A stretch of 10,370 bases of DNA from an uncultured Acidimicrobiaceae bacterium. GTDB taxonomy: Bacteria > Actinomycetota > Acidimicrobiia > Spongiisociales > UBA5794. The first letter of the stretch is position 1. Each line of letters opens with the position of its first letter. This document shows, piece after piece, positions 1 through 7,268 of this stretch. Location of the stretch: NCBI GenBank assembly GCA_947258635.1, contig CAMYJM010000060.1, positions 1 to 10,370 of the forward strand. The letters are read 5' to 3'. The notes beneath the pieces are model-generated. The model saw only the letters and a list, made by a program, of their open reading frames with translations. It made no database searches and had not been told where the DNA came from. A program made the translations under genes and the position numbers.

Positions 1-115
1 CCCGACGGCGCTCGAACGCTCCGGCGGTGCTCGATCCCACGGCGATGACCACCAGCGGAATCGAGATGGCGACCGCCGCGGCGGCGAGGAGTACGTAAAT
101 CGGCAGGGATCCCAT
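1..115 (-). CDS. tadC: TadC-like Tad platform protein, N-terminal fragment
   Basis: Only the first 38 codons are inside the window; the gene continues past the left edge. The ATG at 115 overlaps the stop of the preceding gene by one base (TGATG), so it is translationally coupled to the VWA-TadB gene. The visible peptide starts MGSLPIYVLL and has one hydrophobic segment (about residues 5-27) followed by an Arg-rich cytoplasmic turn ending at residue 38. TadC is the second T2SSF-domain inner-membrane protein of Tad systems and pairs with TadB as the platform on which the TadA ATPase works. The assignment rests on position directly after tadB and on the N-terminal membrane helix. The diagnostic T2SSF domain lies outside the window, so the family is inferred from gene order. 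Confidence 0.7.
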   Translation of the reverse strand, partial: MGSLPIYVLLAAAAVAISIPLVVIAVGSSTAGAFERRR

Positions 116-2064
116 CAGAATTCCAGCCTGACTATCCGCCGGATCCAGAAGATCCCCATGATCATCGCCACGGCCCCGCCGGCCAACAAGATCTGGCCGA
201 CGGTCGTACTCGTCAGCTCTGTCAGGTAGTCGGGCGAAGTGAGGAAAGTGATGCCTGCGATTCCGAACGGAAGCGCCACAAGGACCACACCCGAGATCCT
301 TCCTTCGGCGCTCAGTACTTGGATCTGGCCGCGAACTCTCTCGCGCTCACGAACCGTGCCGGCGATCTGGTCGAGCAGGTCGGCCACATCGCCGCCGATC
401 TCGCGGTGAATCTCGATCGCTTCGGCCACCCACGGGAGATCCTCCGACTGGACGCGCAGCGCCATGGACCGCAGGGCGTCCTCGACTTCGCGGCCAAGGT
501 GAACCTCGAGCTGGACCCGGGCATATTCTTCGCCGGCGGGTGACTCGAGCTCGTCGGCCACTGCCGTAATCGCCTGGTTGAGGCCAAATCCGGCACGCAG
601 ACTGCCGGTGATCAGCTGGAGCGAATCGGGCAACTGAGCTCGGAACTTGTTGGCCCGCCGTGTTCCGAGGGAGCCGAGAATCGACCACGCCAGCAGAACT
701 ATTAGCCCACCAGCGGCGATGGCGGCGAAAACGCCCGCAAAGAGCCATGAGGCAACCACCGCCACGAGGGCGGCCGCGAACACGAGCAACAGGAACTCAC
801 CTTCACGTAGCTTGAGCCCGGCCTGGTCGAGTTTCAGGCGCAGCCCCGACTCCGCCCTGCCACGCCGGATCGCTTCCTCGGCAAACAGCGTCGCCTTGTT
901 CGTGAGCGCACTCAGCCTGCCGGGGTTCTGGACCCGACCGGCCACGCCGCTCAGCGTTCCCAGCGCCGCCAGCGCGCTTTTCCGGGTGGGCATGAGGACC
1001 AGCAGGAGGAGCGGTGCCGCGATGAAGCCCGCGCTCGCTCCGAGCAAGTGACCGGGTGTCGTCGAGATCCAGGGCACACTCACCTCGACCGGCACCGGCG
1101 GCGGTGCGGCCACGGCGGCGGGCGCCTCCGTGGTGGCGGGGACGGCGGTGGAAGTCACCGACGACTCCGTGACCGGCGGCGCCACCGGGAAACGGGCCAC
1201 GGTGACGCCTTGCGCCGTGATATCTGCGGTCCGCACCGCAACCACCAACTCTGTCGGCCCGTCCGCCGACGATTCGAATCTGAGCCGGTACTGGTTGATC
1301 AGATCCGACGCCACCTCGTCGTAGATGCCCTCGAGAGCATCAGGGTCCGAGGCCGCCACCAGGGTGCCGCCGGTCGCAGCTTCCAGCCGGCTGAGCGTCG
1401 TGCGATCTACCAGGGGGCTATCCAGCTCCACTATCAGCAATCTGGCCCCCGAACCGATGAGCCCTACCAGGGCGTCGTCGAGCTCAGCCCCGCGGCCCGA
1501 ATCGGCGCCGTCTGTGAGCAGAACGATGGTCCGCCGTTTTCCTTCAGGGGCCCCGAAGCTGGCGACCGCCTCCAGGAGCCCGTCATAGAGGGCAGTGGCG
1601 TTGTCGTTGGCACTCAGCCCGTCGATCCCCGAGATGATCGGATCGCGTTCCACCGTGAAGGGCACCATGAGCTCTGCGACATCCCCGAACCGGATCAGAG
1701 CCAACTCGACATCAGGAGGCATCGCTTCGACGAAGCCGGTGACCGCGGCCTTAGCCGACCGAATCGGCTCTCCCGCCATGCTGCCCGAGATGTCCATCAC
1801 CAGGGCCACTTCCAGTTCCGCGGCCGGCAGCTGTTCGACTTGGACCGCCACCGGCTGGTCCCCTTCCGCGACGAAGAAGTTGCCGGGCAGCAAGTCAAGG
1901 CCGTTCATCTCTGCCGGCACCGTCACGGTGAGCACCACCGACGGGAAATCCGACTCGTCGAGATCGTCGATCCGCAGCTCGGGACCTTCGGCCTCTTGAG
2001 CCCGCGCCGGCCCGGCGGCCATCAGGACCGCGAGCAGCCCCAGGCTGATGATCCTTCTCTTCAC
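115..2064 (-). CDS. tadB: VWA domain - TadB (T2SSF) fusion protein
   Basis: A 649-residue protein in two halves. Residues 1-22 are a Sec-type signal peptide (basic MKRR, hydrophobic stretch, AGPARA end). Residues about 85-255 form a von Willebrand A domain with a complete MIDAS: DISGS at 91-95, Thr157 and Asp185 in LLTDGADS. A Thr/Ala/Pro-rich linker (about 293-328) leads to a membrane helix at 340-358. The second half is TadB proper: paired helices around 424-463, a T2SSF domain at about 478-605 (RAQLPDSLQLITGSLRAG) and two closing helices (591-608, 622-642). TadB is a polytopic platform protein of the Tad/Flp pilus; canonical TadB is about 300 residues and has no VWA domain, so this protein is roughly twice the usual length. 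The predicted layout puts the VWA domain outside the membrane. The GTG start at 2064 is supported by a GTGA overlap with the tadA stop and by the signal peptide that begins there. Confidence 0.9.
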   Translation of the reverse strand: MKRRIISLGLLAVLMAAGPARAQEAEGPELRIDDLDESDFPSVVLTVTVPAEMNGLDLLPGNFFVAEGDQPVAVQVEQLPAAELEVALVMDISGSMAGEPIRSAKAAVTGFVEAMPPDVELALIRFGDVAELMVPFTVERDPIISGIDGLSANDNATALYDGLLEAVASFGAPEGKRRTIVLLTDGADSGRGAELDDALVGLIGSGARLLIVELDSPLVDRTTLSRLEAATGGTLVAASDPDALEGIYDEVASDLINQYRLRFESSADGPTELVVAVRTADITAQGVTVARFPVAPPVTESSVTSTAVPATTEAPAAVAAPPPVPVEVSVPWISTTPGHLLGASAGFIAAPLLLLVLMPTRKSALAALGTLSGVAGRVQNPGRLSALTNKATLFAEEAIRRGRAESGLRLKLDQAGLKLREGEFLLLVFAAALVAVVASWLFAGVFAAIAAGGLIVLLAWSILGSLGTRRANKFRAQLPDSLQLITGSLRAGFGLNQAITAVADELESPAGEEYARVQLEVHLGREVEDALRSMALRVQSEDLPWVAEAIEIHREIGGDVADLLDQIAGTVRERERVRGQIQVLSAEGRISGVVLVALPFGIAGITFLTSPDYLTELTSTTVGQILLAGGAVAMIMGIFWIRRIVRLEF

Positions 2065-3428
2065 CGCTTCGCTTTCATGAGTGCGCGGCGCCGCTCCTCC
2101 GGATCACCGAACAGGTTGGCGGGCAACTCCAACCCGAGCGCCTCGAGCTTGTCCGTGAATTGGGGCCTGATCCCCGTGGGGCGCAATACGCCGCCGCTGC
2201 CGTTCTCGTCGCCCCCGCGATAGTCGTAGACATACACGTCTTGCAGCGTGACCGTGGGGCCTTCCATGCCGACGACCTCTGTGATATTGGTCACATGCCG
2301 GGAGCCGTCCGGCATCCGGGTGAGGTGCACGATCAGGTGGAGTGCCGCGGCGACTTGCTCCCGAACCGCCCTGTCCGGCAGCTCGACACCGGCCATCAGC
2401 ACCATCGTCTCGAGTCGGGCGATCGCATCTCGCGGGCTGTTGGCGTGAACGGTCGACAGCGACCCTTCATGACCCGTGTTCATGGCCTGGAGCATGTCGA
2501 GCGCCTCGCCGCTGCGGGACTCTCCGACGATGATGCGGTCGGGGCGCATTCGCAGCGAGTTGCGTACCAGGTCACGAATCGAAACCTGACCACGCCCCTC
2601 GACGTTGGCCGGTCGTGCTTCGAGCCTTATGGTGTGCTTCTGCTGCAACTGCAGCTCGACGGCGTCCTCGATCGTGATGATCCGTTGGTCCTCAGGGATG
2701 TAGGACGACAGCGCGTTCAGGAGCGTCGTCTTGCCGGTGCCGGTGCCGCCGCTGACGACGATGTTGAGGCGACCCTCGACAGATGCCCGCAAGAACTCAG
2801 CCGTCGACTCGGTCAGCGTGCCGATCCCGATGAGATCACTCATCGTGAAGGGGTCCTTGGCGAACAGCCGAATCGTCAGCACGGCCCCATCGACCGCCAA
2901 CGGCGGGATGATCGCGTTCACTCGGGAGCCGTCGGGGAGCCTGGCGTCGACCATGGGAGAGGACTCGTCGATGCGCCGCCCCACCTGGGCGACGATACGG
3001 TCGATGACCCGGCGCAGGTGGGTTGTGGAAGCGAAACGAATATCCGTTTCGATGATCTTGCCATCACGCTCGATGTAGATCGGATTCTGGCCGTTGACCA
3101 TGATCTCAGTGATCGTTGCGTCGTCTAACAGCGGCTGTAGCGGGCCGTAGCCGAGCAGGTCATCGCGCAGCTGCTGGGCCAGCGTCTTTCGCTCCTGGAG
3201 GCTGAGGGGCGCCGTCTCGTCGTCGAGGACCTTGCGCAACTCGTCGGCGACGAACATCGCCAATTCCTCTTCCGAGATCGACGCGTCGTTGATGCGCGAG
3301 CCGACCTTGGCGAAGAGAGCGACTTGGGCCCGGGCGCGAATGGCGCTCAAGGGATCCTTGACCTGCTTGCCGTCATCACTGCGTTTGGCCGTAGCCTCGG
3401 CCTGCCGTAGTCGCTCGTTCAACTTCAT
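2061..3428 (-). CDS. tadA: TadA/CpaF secretion ATPase of the Tad pilus
   Basis: A 455-residue member of the VirB11/PulE-type secretion ATPases, CpaF branch, which forms a cytoplasmic hexamer powering pilus assembly. Numbered from the ATG at 3428, it shows the N-terminal LLGYGPLQPLLDD segment (about 91-103), Walker A GGTGTGKTT (227-235, Lys233), Asp box ITIEDAVEL (252-260), Walker B with RPDRIIVGE (295-303) and His box TGHEGSLSTVHANS (318-331). Length is normal for the family. An in-frame GTG lies at 3437, but AGGAGG (3442-3437) sits 8 bases before the ATG and the ATG overlaps the tadZ stop as ATGA, so the ATG is preferred. It lies between tadZ and tadB and is translationally coupled to both. 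All catalytic motifs are intact. Confidence 0.96.
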   Translation of the reverse strand: MKLNERLRQAEATAKRSDDGKQVKDPLSAIRARAQVALFAKVGSRINDASISEEELAMFVADELRKVLDDETAPLSLQERKTLAQQLRDDLLGYGPLQPLLDDATITEIMVNGQNPIYIERDGKIIETDIRFASTTHLRRVIDRIVAQVGRRIDESSPMVDARLPDGSRVNAIIPPLAVDGAVLTIRLFAKDPFTMSDLIGIGTLTESTAEFLRASVEGRLNIVVSGGTGTGKTTLLNALSSYIPEDQRIITIEDAVELQLQQKHTIRLEARPANVEGRGQVSIRDLVRNSLRMRPDRIIVGESRSGEALDMLQAMNTGHEGSLSTVHANSPRDAIARLETMVLMAGVELPDRAVREQVAAALHLIVHLTRMPDGSRHVTNITEVVGMEGPTVTLQDVYVYDYRGGDENGSGGVLRPTGIRPQFTDKLEALGLELPANLFGDPEERRRALMKAKR

Positions 3429-4624
3429 TGACGCCACCTCCTGGCTTTGGCTGCCGGTCCGGAGCCGTCCAACGGAGAGAAGATGTCGGCTACCTCGATG
3501 AATGCTCTGGCTACGGGCGATTTTGGTGCGGACTCGATCAACGGCATACCCTCGTTCATCGAACGAGGCACGAGGCGCGAGCTCGGAATCCGAACATCGA
3601 CCGGCATCCCCACCGACGACTCGACGTCGGAGATGCTGATTCCCACCTTGCTGTCGGACCGGTTCAACACGAAATGGCGCTTCTTCTCTCTGAGCATCTC
3701 GAGGGTGTGCAGCGCCGACATCACCTTGTGCAGTCCGCGAACCGCAGCCACCGACATGTCGCAGATGAACACAATGTCATCTGATTTCTCGATGGCGGCC
3801 AGCGCCACCTCGGAGAGTCCGGCGGCGGTATCAACGACCACGTACTCGAATTGGGACGACAACCCGTCGATAGCGGACCCGACCAGGTCGTTGGTGACCA
3901 TCTCGCCGAGAGCCGGCGAGTCGGGTGCCGTCAGCACGAATAGATCGCGCTGGCGCCGCGTCAGAAGGACTTTGAGAAGGGTCGAGTCGAGTTGGTGGGC
4001 ATCAATGGCGTCTGCGATCGAATGCTCCGGGTTAAGCAGCAGGGCGTTGGTGACGTCCCCGAACAGAAGGTCGAGATCCAGAAGCGAGACCTTTCCCGGA
4101 TGCCGTTGGGCCAGGGCCACCGCCACATTCACCGAAAGGGCGGTCTTGCCCGAACCGCCCTTCGGCGCCACGACCGCGATCACCCGGCCCCGCGCCGCCT
4201 TCTTCGCCGATTCGGAGATATCCGGCATCAGATTGGCCCGAGCCAGGATGGTCGCTTCTGCGGCCCGCCAGAACACCTGGCGAATCTCTTCGGCGTCGGC
4301 CTTGTGCGATACGACGTCGCGCACTCCGGCCCGTAGCGCGCGCTCCCACAACTTGGCGTCGAGCGAGCCGACGACGATAACGCTGATCTCGGGGTGGATC
4401 TTGTCGACATGGTCGGCGATCTCGATCGCCGTCTCGGGGCGGACGCCCGGGCCAATCGAGATGACCCCGGCGCCGGTCGACGTCAGCTCTTTCGCCAGAC
4501 TCTCCAGGTCGACGCCGGCCGCCAGATCATCGTCCCACCAGCGCAAGGCACCCTCATACTCGAGGGCCTCGCGGACACCGTTCTCGAACTGTTCGCTGTT
4601 GGTAGCGAGGAGTATGCGTGTCAT
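3425..4624 (-). CDS. tadZ: TadZ/CpaE-like pilus localisation ATPase
   Basis: A 399-residue MinD/ParA-superfamily protein. Residues about 1-110 resemble a receiver domain (VIVVGSLDAKLWERALRAG at 82-100 matches its last strand and helix), but where the phospho-Asp strand should end the sequence is VISIGPG (54-60), so it is a pseudo-receiver. The ATPase domain has a deviant Walker A KGGSGKT (155-161, signature Lys155 and Lys160), LLDLDLLFGD (181-190) as Walker A', and Walker B VVVDTA (262-267). In Tad systems TadZ/CpaE marks the site of the secretion apparatus, usually a pole, and recruits TadA. The ATG at 4624 overlaps the cpaB stop (ATGA), and its own stop overlaps the tadA start. The frame stays open upstream to about 4699, but that stretch overlaps cpaB and is not needed. 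Confidence 0.94.
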   Translation of the reverse strand: MTRILLATNSEQFENGVREALEYEGALRWWDDDLAAGVDLESLAKELTSTGAGVISIGPGVRPETAIEIADHVDKIHPEISVIVVGSLDAKLWERALRAGVRDVVSHKADAEEIRQVFWRAAEATILARANLMPDISESAKKAARGRVIAVVAPKGGSGKTALSVNVAVALAQRHPGKVSLLDLDLLFGDVTNALLLNPEHSIADAIDAHQLDSTLLKVLLTRRQRDLFVLTAPDSPALGEMVTNDLVGSAIDGLSSQFEYVVVDTAAGLSEVALAAIEKSDDIVFICDMSVAAVRGLHKVMSALHTLEMLREKKRHFVLNRSDSKVGISISDVESSVGMPVDVRIPSSRLVPRSMNEGMPLIESAPKSPVARAFIEVADIFSPLDGSGPAAKARRWRQ

Positions 4625-5436
4625 CGGTAAACGTTCGCCCTCGTGATGATGAGCACCGGATCTTCTTCCGCACTGTCCTCTTGTTCGCGTGCCAGCCACA
4701 TTGACCCGTACTCAGCCGTGAAGACGATCTGCTCCAAGTCGGTCGTCTGCACGGCCAGCGACACGAGCAGAGATCCCTGCGGGGCAACGTCCTCGTTGGC
4801 GAGACCGGCCGCCTCTTCTCGCGCCTGGGCGACCTGTACCCTCGTCACGAGGGCCTTGTGCACGGTGATCCCGGTCGAGTTCGGTGTACTCAGCGTGATC
4901 GTTTCTGTCTGTTGCTCGTTGTTGAGGAACGAGTTGAGATCTTGCTCGTTCTCGGGCTCGACCGCATCCAGCGTGAAGGGATCGAATGACGAGATCACGG
5001 CTACCAGGTCACCGGGCTGCAAGCTCCCGCCCACGCTGCGCTCCGGTGTGAGCGCGACCGTCAACTCGAGGAGCCCGGCGGGCACCTCGATCGACCGGGC
5101 CGCCGCCACCAGCTCTTCGGCAGCAACAAATCGGCCGGCCACAACCTGCTCTCCGGGGAGCAAGTCGACCGCGGCCACAAGGCCTCTCACGGAGTCGAGG
5201 CTCGCCAGCGCACTCGGCACCCGGACAGCCGTCGGGATGAGCTTGGTGGATATCGATGCAGCCGCCTCTGCAACGGGTGTTCCCTGGGGAATGGCCACCT
5301 CGACAACGAGCACCGGCACCACTTCCTGGTCTTCGATGGCGCGTTCGTCTGCCTGTGAGACGTACTGGACCAGTACCCACGTGCCGACGGCCGCCAGCAA
5401 GATGGCAGCTACCACTCCTAGTACTCGTCGATTCAA
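4621..5436 (-). CDS. cpaB: CpaB/RcpC-like Flp pilus assembly protein
   Basis: A 271-residue membrane-anchored protein. It has a single N-terminal helix (about 4-25) and a SAF-like domain (about 42-103, with VDLLPGEQVVAGRFV). The RcpC/CpaB domain (about 115-250) is recognisable from LTVALTPERSVGG, LQPGDLVAVISSF and EQIVFTAEYGSMWLA. CpaB/RcpC sits in the periplasm or cell-wall space of Tad systems and is thought to link the inner apparatus to outer structures, perhaps by binding peptidoglycan through SAF. I chose the TTG at 5436: it directly precedes the basic-hydrophobic N-terminus NRRVLGVVAA and has GGGGG (5448-5444) 7 bases upstream. The frame is open to 5550, but that part overlaps the tail of the upstream damaged gene. 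The stop is in an ATGA overlap with tadZ. Confidence 0.88.
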   Translation of the reverse strand: MNRRVLGVVAAILLAAVGTWVLVQYVSQADERAIEDQEVVPVLVVEVAIPQGTPVAEAAASISTKLIPTAVRVPSALASLDSVRGLVAAVDLLPGEQVVAGRFVAAEELVAAARSIEVPAGLLELTVALTPERSVGGSLQPGDLVAVISSFDPFTLDAVEPENEQDLNSFLNNEQQTETITLSTPNSTGITVHKALVTRVQVAQAREEAAGLANEDVAPQGSLLVSLAVQTTDLEQIVFTAEYGSMWLAREQEDSAEEDPVLIITRANVYR

Positions 5437-5456
5437 CGTCCTACCCCCGTTGCTTT

Positions 5457-5923
5457 CTACTTCGTGAACTTGACGACGACCAGTCCGCGGTTCGTCCCAC
5501 CGAGGTCCCCGTCCGTGGATGTTGTCTTGACAAATTAGCCTTCCGGGCACCGGATCTGCCCGGTGTATGGTCGATTTTGTGCGGTGCCTTGAACTGCCCG
5601 CCGAAGTTGTATCCGGTGACGTAGAACGCCCCGAACCCGGCTACGTGGAACTCCCCGCTGCTCCCGCCGTCGTCGAGGTCGTCAAACCACGGTATCGGCA
5701 CGATCTTGTTGAGGACGTCATTCTCCCACGTCTGCGCATCGCATGTATGCGGGGGCGAGGCTCCCGGGTCCGTTTCCACCTCCGCGTTCTCATCCACGTC
5801 GGCGAACAACGGCAGCACGATGGCAGATTCGATCAGAGCCGCGCCCCACTCGCCCTGTGATCGGTCCGCACGTGGCGACGGCGTGACACGATCTCCGCCC
5901 CAAGACGTCTTGCCTAGCCTCAC
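5457..5923 (-). pseudogene. Damaged TadE/TadG-like pseudopilin gene
   Basis: Starts at GTG 5923 with GGAAGG (5935-5930) 6 bases upstream, 23 bases after the regulator stop. Residues 24-40 (GEWGAALIESAIVLPLF) match the N-terminal signature of TadE-type pseudopilins, which anchor in the membrane and assist Flp pilus assembly. The hydrophobic stretch ends abruptly and is followed at once by an acidic segment. The C-terminal part (VPIPWFDDL at 75-83, then EFHVAGFGAFYVTGYNFGG at 91-109) resembles the end of actinobacterial TadE/G-like proteins. Past about residue 116 the sense moves to another frame: an AAAA run (5578-5575) one base short of five would restore PHKNRPYTGQIRCPEG. A TAA (5537-5535) follows, then more coding-like sequence (FVKTTSTDG... 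GLVVVKFTK) to a TAG at 5459-5457, 20 bases before cpaB. I infer an internal deletion, a -1 frameshift and a nonsense codon. Sequencing error could explain the last two. Confidence 0.65.
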
Positions 5924-5946
5924 TGTCTACCTTCCCCAGCCGATCC

Positions 5947-6741
5947 CTAACCCTGGGATCGACTCCGCCGGGCAATTGTGCCCGCTTCCACCACATCGGG
6001 CATCGTCAATATTGATGAGCCGGACGTCGCTGCCATATCGTCGTACCACCCGGAGTCGCGCGCCATGGCGGCGGCCTGGAGCTGCGAAGACACTCCGAGC
6101 TTCGCGAGAATCGCCCGAATATGGGAACGCACGGTGGGTAGCGCCACCTCCCAGATTCCCGCGATGTCGGCGGCCCCGTGGCCTTCGGTTATCAGGCGCA
6201 ATGTCTCTTCCTCACGCCCGGTGAGGGTGGCGAAGAGCGCCAGCGTGCGGCTCCGCCCGGCCCGGTGCCTGCGGAGACGAGCCAGCGTGGCGTGGCGTTC
6301 GTTCGGCGACATCAACTCTTCGCCGGCGAGTGCCAGCTCAACGACCGCGACCAGGTCCGCCGGCCCGCATCCCTTCCCCACGACGACAGCGGCCCCGAGT
6401 TCGAGAAACGAGGCGTGTTCGAGCCGGTCGTCCGAGCCGGTGAACCCGGCGACGACGACACCGGCATCCACCGCCCGCTGCAGGATCTCCGCGGAGCTGT
6501 GCCCAGGTCCGAGGTCGAAGTCGAGCAGGAGGATTTGCGGAACCAGCTCGGCGACGCCGGCCCAGGTCTCGTCGACCGTTTCCTCGAAAACGTGGGCGGC
6601 CGAGTACCCGGCACGCTCGAGCAGGCCGACCACCAGCCGGCCGATGAGCACGTGGTCGTCGACAACGACGACCTGGACGGCCTCGACCGCGGTGGATTCG
6701 AAGAGCTCCGAAGCTTGTGGCCTCCCGCCGACTACGCGCAC
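5947..6741 (-). CDS. NarL/LuxR-family response regulator
   Basis: A 264-residue two-domain response regulator. The receiver domain (about 20-140) has the acidic pair Asp28-Asp29, a phospho-acceptor candidate Asp74 in LLLDFDLGPG, the switch Thr101 in GFTGSDD and Lys123 in VVGKG. The LuxR helix-turn-helix is at about 173-228 (LTGREEETLRLI... IAGIWEVALPTVRSHIRAI). A tail of about 36 residues follows the HTH. No histidine kinase is nearby. I chose the GTG at 6741, which has AGGGG 7 bases upstream; the frame is open to a TTG at 6783 (278 residues), an alternative. It lies 23 bases upstream of the pseudopilin gene and is probably co-transcribed with the Tad genes, so it may regulate that operon, the divergent pqqD-like gene, or itself. 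That role is inference from position. Confidence 0.9.
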   Translation of the reverse strand: MRVVGGRPQASELFESTAVEAVQVVVVDDHVLIGRLVVGLLERAGYSAAHVFEETVDETWAGVAELVPQILLLDFDLGPGHSSAEILQRAVDAGVVVAGFTGSDDRLEHASFLELGAAVVVGKGCGPADLVAVVELALAGEELMSPNERHATLARLRRHRAGRSRTLALFATLTGREEETLRLITEGHGAADIAGIWEVALPTVRSHIRAILAKLGVSSQLQAAAMARDSGWYDDMAATSGSSILTMPDVVEAGTIARRSRSQG

Positions 6742-6799
6742 TTGTGTGCCCCTTTTCCCCTTGGGTAGCGCTCCCCGACGCAACTGTCGGGCTAGAACG

Positions 6800-6828
6800 A
6801 TTCTGCCAGCTGTCGTGGACTACGACAA
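6800..6828 (-). promoter_or_regulatory. Candidate promoter of the regulator-Tad operon
   Basis: On the minus strand TTGTCG (6828-6823) and CAGAAT (6805-6800) are separated by exactly 17 bases. Each matches the sigma-70 consensus at 4 of 6 positions, including the key A2 and T6 of the -10. Predicted transcription start is near 6793, giving a leader of about 50 bases to the GTG at 6741. The -35 overlaps an inverted repeat, which suggests a regulated promoter. Confidence 0.45.
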
Positions 6829-6835
6829 TGTCCAC
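6811..6835. promoter_or_regulatory. Nested inverted repeats, candidate operator
   Basis: Two perfect dyads overlap. TGTCGT (6811-6816) and ACGACA (6822-6827) are separated by 5 bases; GTGGAC (6815-6820) and GTCCAC (6830-6835) are separated by 9 bases. They lie in the divergent space between the response regulator and the PqqD-like gene, across the -35 of the candidate minus-strand promoter. LuxR/NarL dimers commonly bind such dyads, so autoregulation or co-regulation is plausible. CTGTCG also occurs at 6784-6789 and 6810-6815, and GGGCTAG at 6789-6795 and 6842-6848. Confidence 0.4.
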
Positions 6836-6894
6836 CCATCCGGGCTAGGGGTAGCTAGTCACTCGCCCCAGGCACGTTTCGCGAGCAGCCTGCA

Positions 6895-6900
6895 TACAAT
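6895..6900 (+). promoter_or_regulatory. -10 box for a probable leaderless transcript
   Basis: TACAAT matches the -10 consensus at 5 of 6 positions. Its last base is 7 bases before the GTG at 6907, so the expected +1 falls on the first base of the start codon. No Shine-Dalgarno sequence is visible, which fits leaderless translation, common in actinobacteria. No good -35 is seen 16-18 bases upstream. Confidence 0.5.
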
Positions 6901-6906
6901 CGGGAC

Positions 6907-7176
6907 GTGAATGTCAAAGAACCACTGGTAGGGCCCCGCGCCCCCGGCGTGCTCGAACAGGCCGTCGACGACGACCTCATTGTCTTCAATCCGGCCAACG
7001 AGGGCTACTTCACCCTCAACCGCAGTGCCCGGGAGGTCTGGGAGCTGGCCGACGGCACCGATACTGCCTCGGGGATCGCCGCTACCTTGGCCCAACGATA
7101 CGGAGTCGACGCCGGCGAGTTGCACGCCGACGTCGCCGAGATCATCGCCAGCTTCCGGGAGGCCGGGCTGGTCTAG
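6907..7176 (+). CDS. PqqD-family peptide-binding protein
   Basis: An 89-residue protein that covers a complete PqqD-like winged-helix fold. It shows the beta-strand DDDLIVFNP, then GYFTLN (33-38), the helix SAREVWELADG (40-50), a DTASGIAATLAQRYGV helix (52-67) and the terminal helix ending FREAGLV. PqqD proteins, also called RiPP recognition elements, bind the leader of a ribosomal peptide precursor and present it to a modifying enzyme such as a radical-SAM protein. Stand-alone PqqD-like genes without a known peptide are also frequent. No radical-SAM enzyme, peptidase or short precursor is in the window. The GTG start is set by the N-terminus and by a TACAAT box placed for leaderless transcription. 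It is divergent from the response regulator and convergent with the Tat-exported protein gene. Confidence 0.85.
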   Translation: MNVKEPLVGPRAPGVLEQAVDDDLIVFNPANEGYFTLNRSAREVWELADGTDTASGIAATLAQRYGVDAGELHADVAEIIASFREAGLV

Positions 7177-7180
7177 CGGC

Positions 7181-7235
7181 GCACCGGCCGCCGGGTGCAC
7201 AACGCGCTGAAGGCGCCCTGCAGGGCGCCTTCAGC
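7181..7235. terminator. Bidirectional terminator with a perfect 30-bp palindrome
   Basis: Positions 7206-7235 form a perfect palindrome centred on CTGCAG, giving a very stable GC-rich hairpin. A second weaker hairpin precedes it (GCACC 7181-7185 with GGTGC 7194-7198). Both lie between two convergent genes, 30 bases after the pqqD-like stop and 34 bases after the stop of the Tat protein gene. There is no strong T-run on either side, so this would be the U-poor type common in high-GC actinobacteria. Confidence 0.75.
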
Positions 7236-7268
7236 TCTTCGTCTAGGTTGATTGGTAGTCGACTGTGC

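Noticed and set aside
1048..2223. Long plus-strand open frame (391 codons) opposite the VWA-TadB gene
   Set aside because: Low-complexity, Arg/His/Asp-rich product with no family resemblance; it is the antisense of a gene with clear domains and reflects high GC content.
3447..4646. Plus-strand open frame (399 codons) opposite tadZ
   Set aside because: Ser/Thr/Arg-rich antisense translation with no motif; tadZ on the other strand has full ATPase motifs and coupled ends.
5437..5550. Longer cpaB starting at GTG 5550
   Set aside because: The added 38 residues look like the out-of-frame tail of the upstream gene; the TTG at 5436 has a G-rich RBS and the expected basic-hydrophobic N-terminus.
5978..6910. 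Plus-strand open frame (310 codons) opposite the response regulator
   Set aside because: Ser/Arg/Pro-rich antisense frame; the minus strand has receiver and LuxR HTH motifs.
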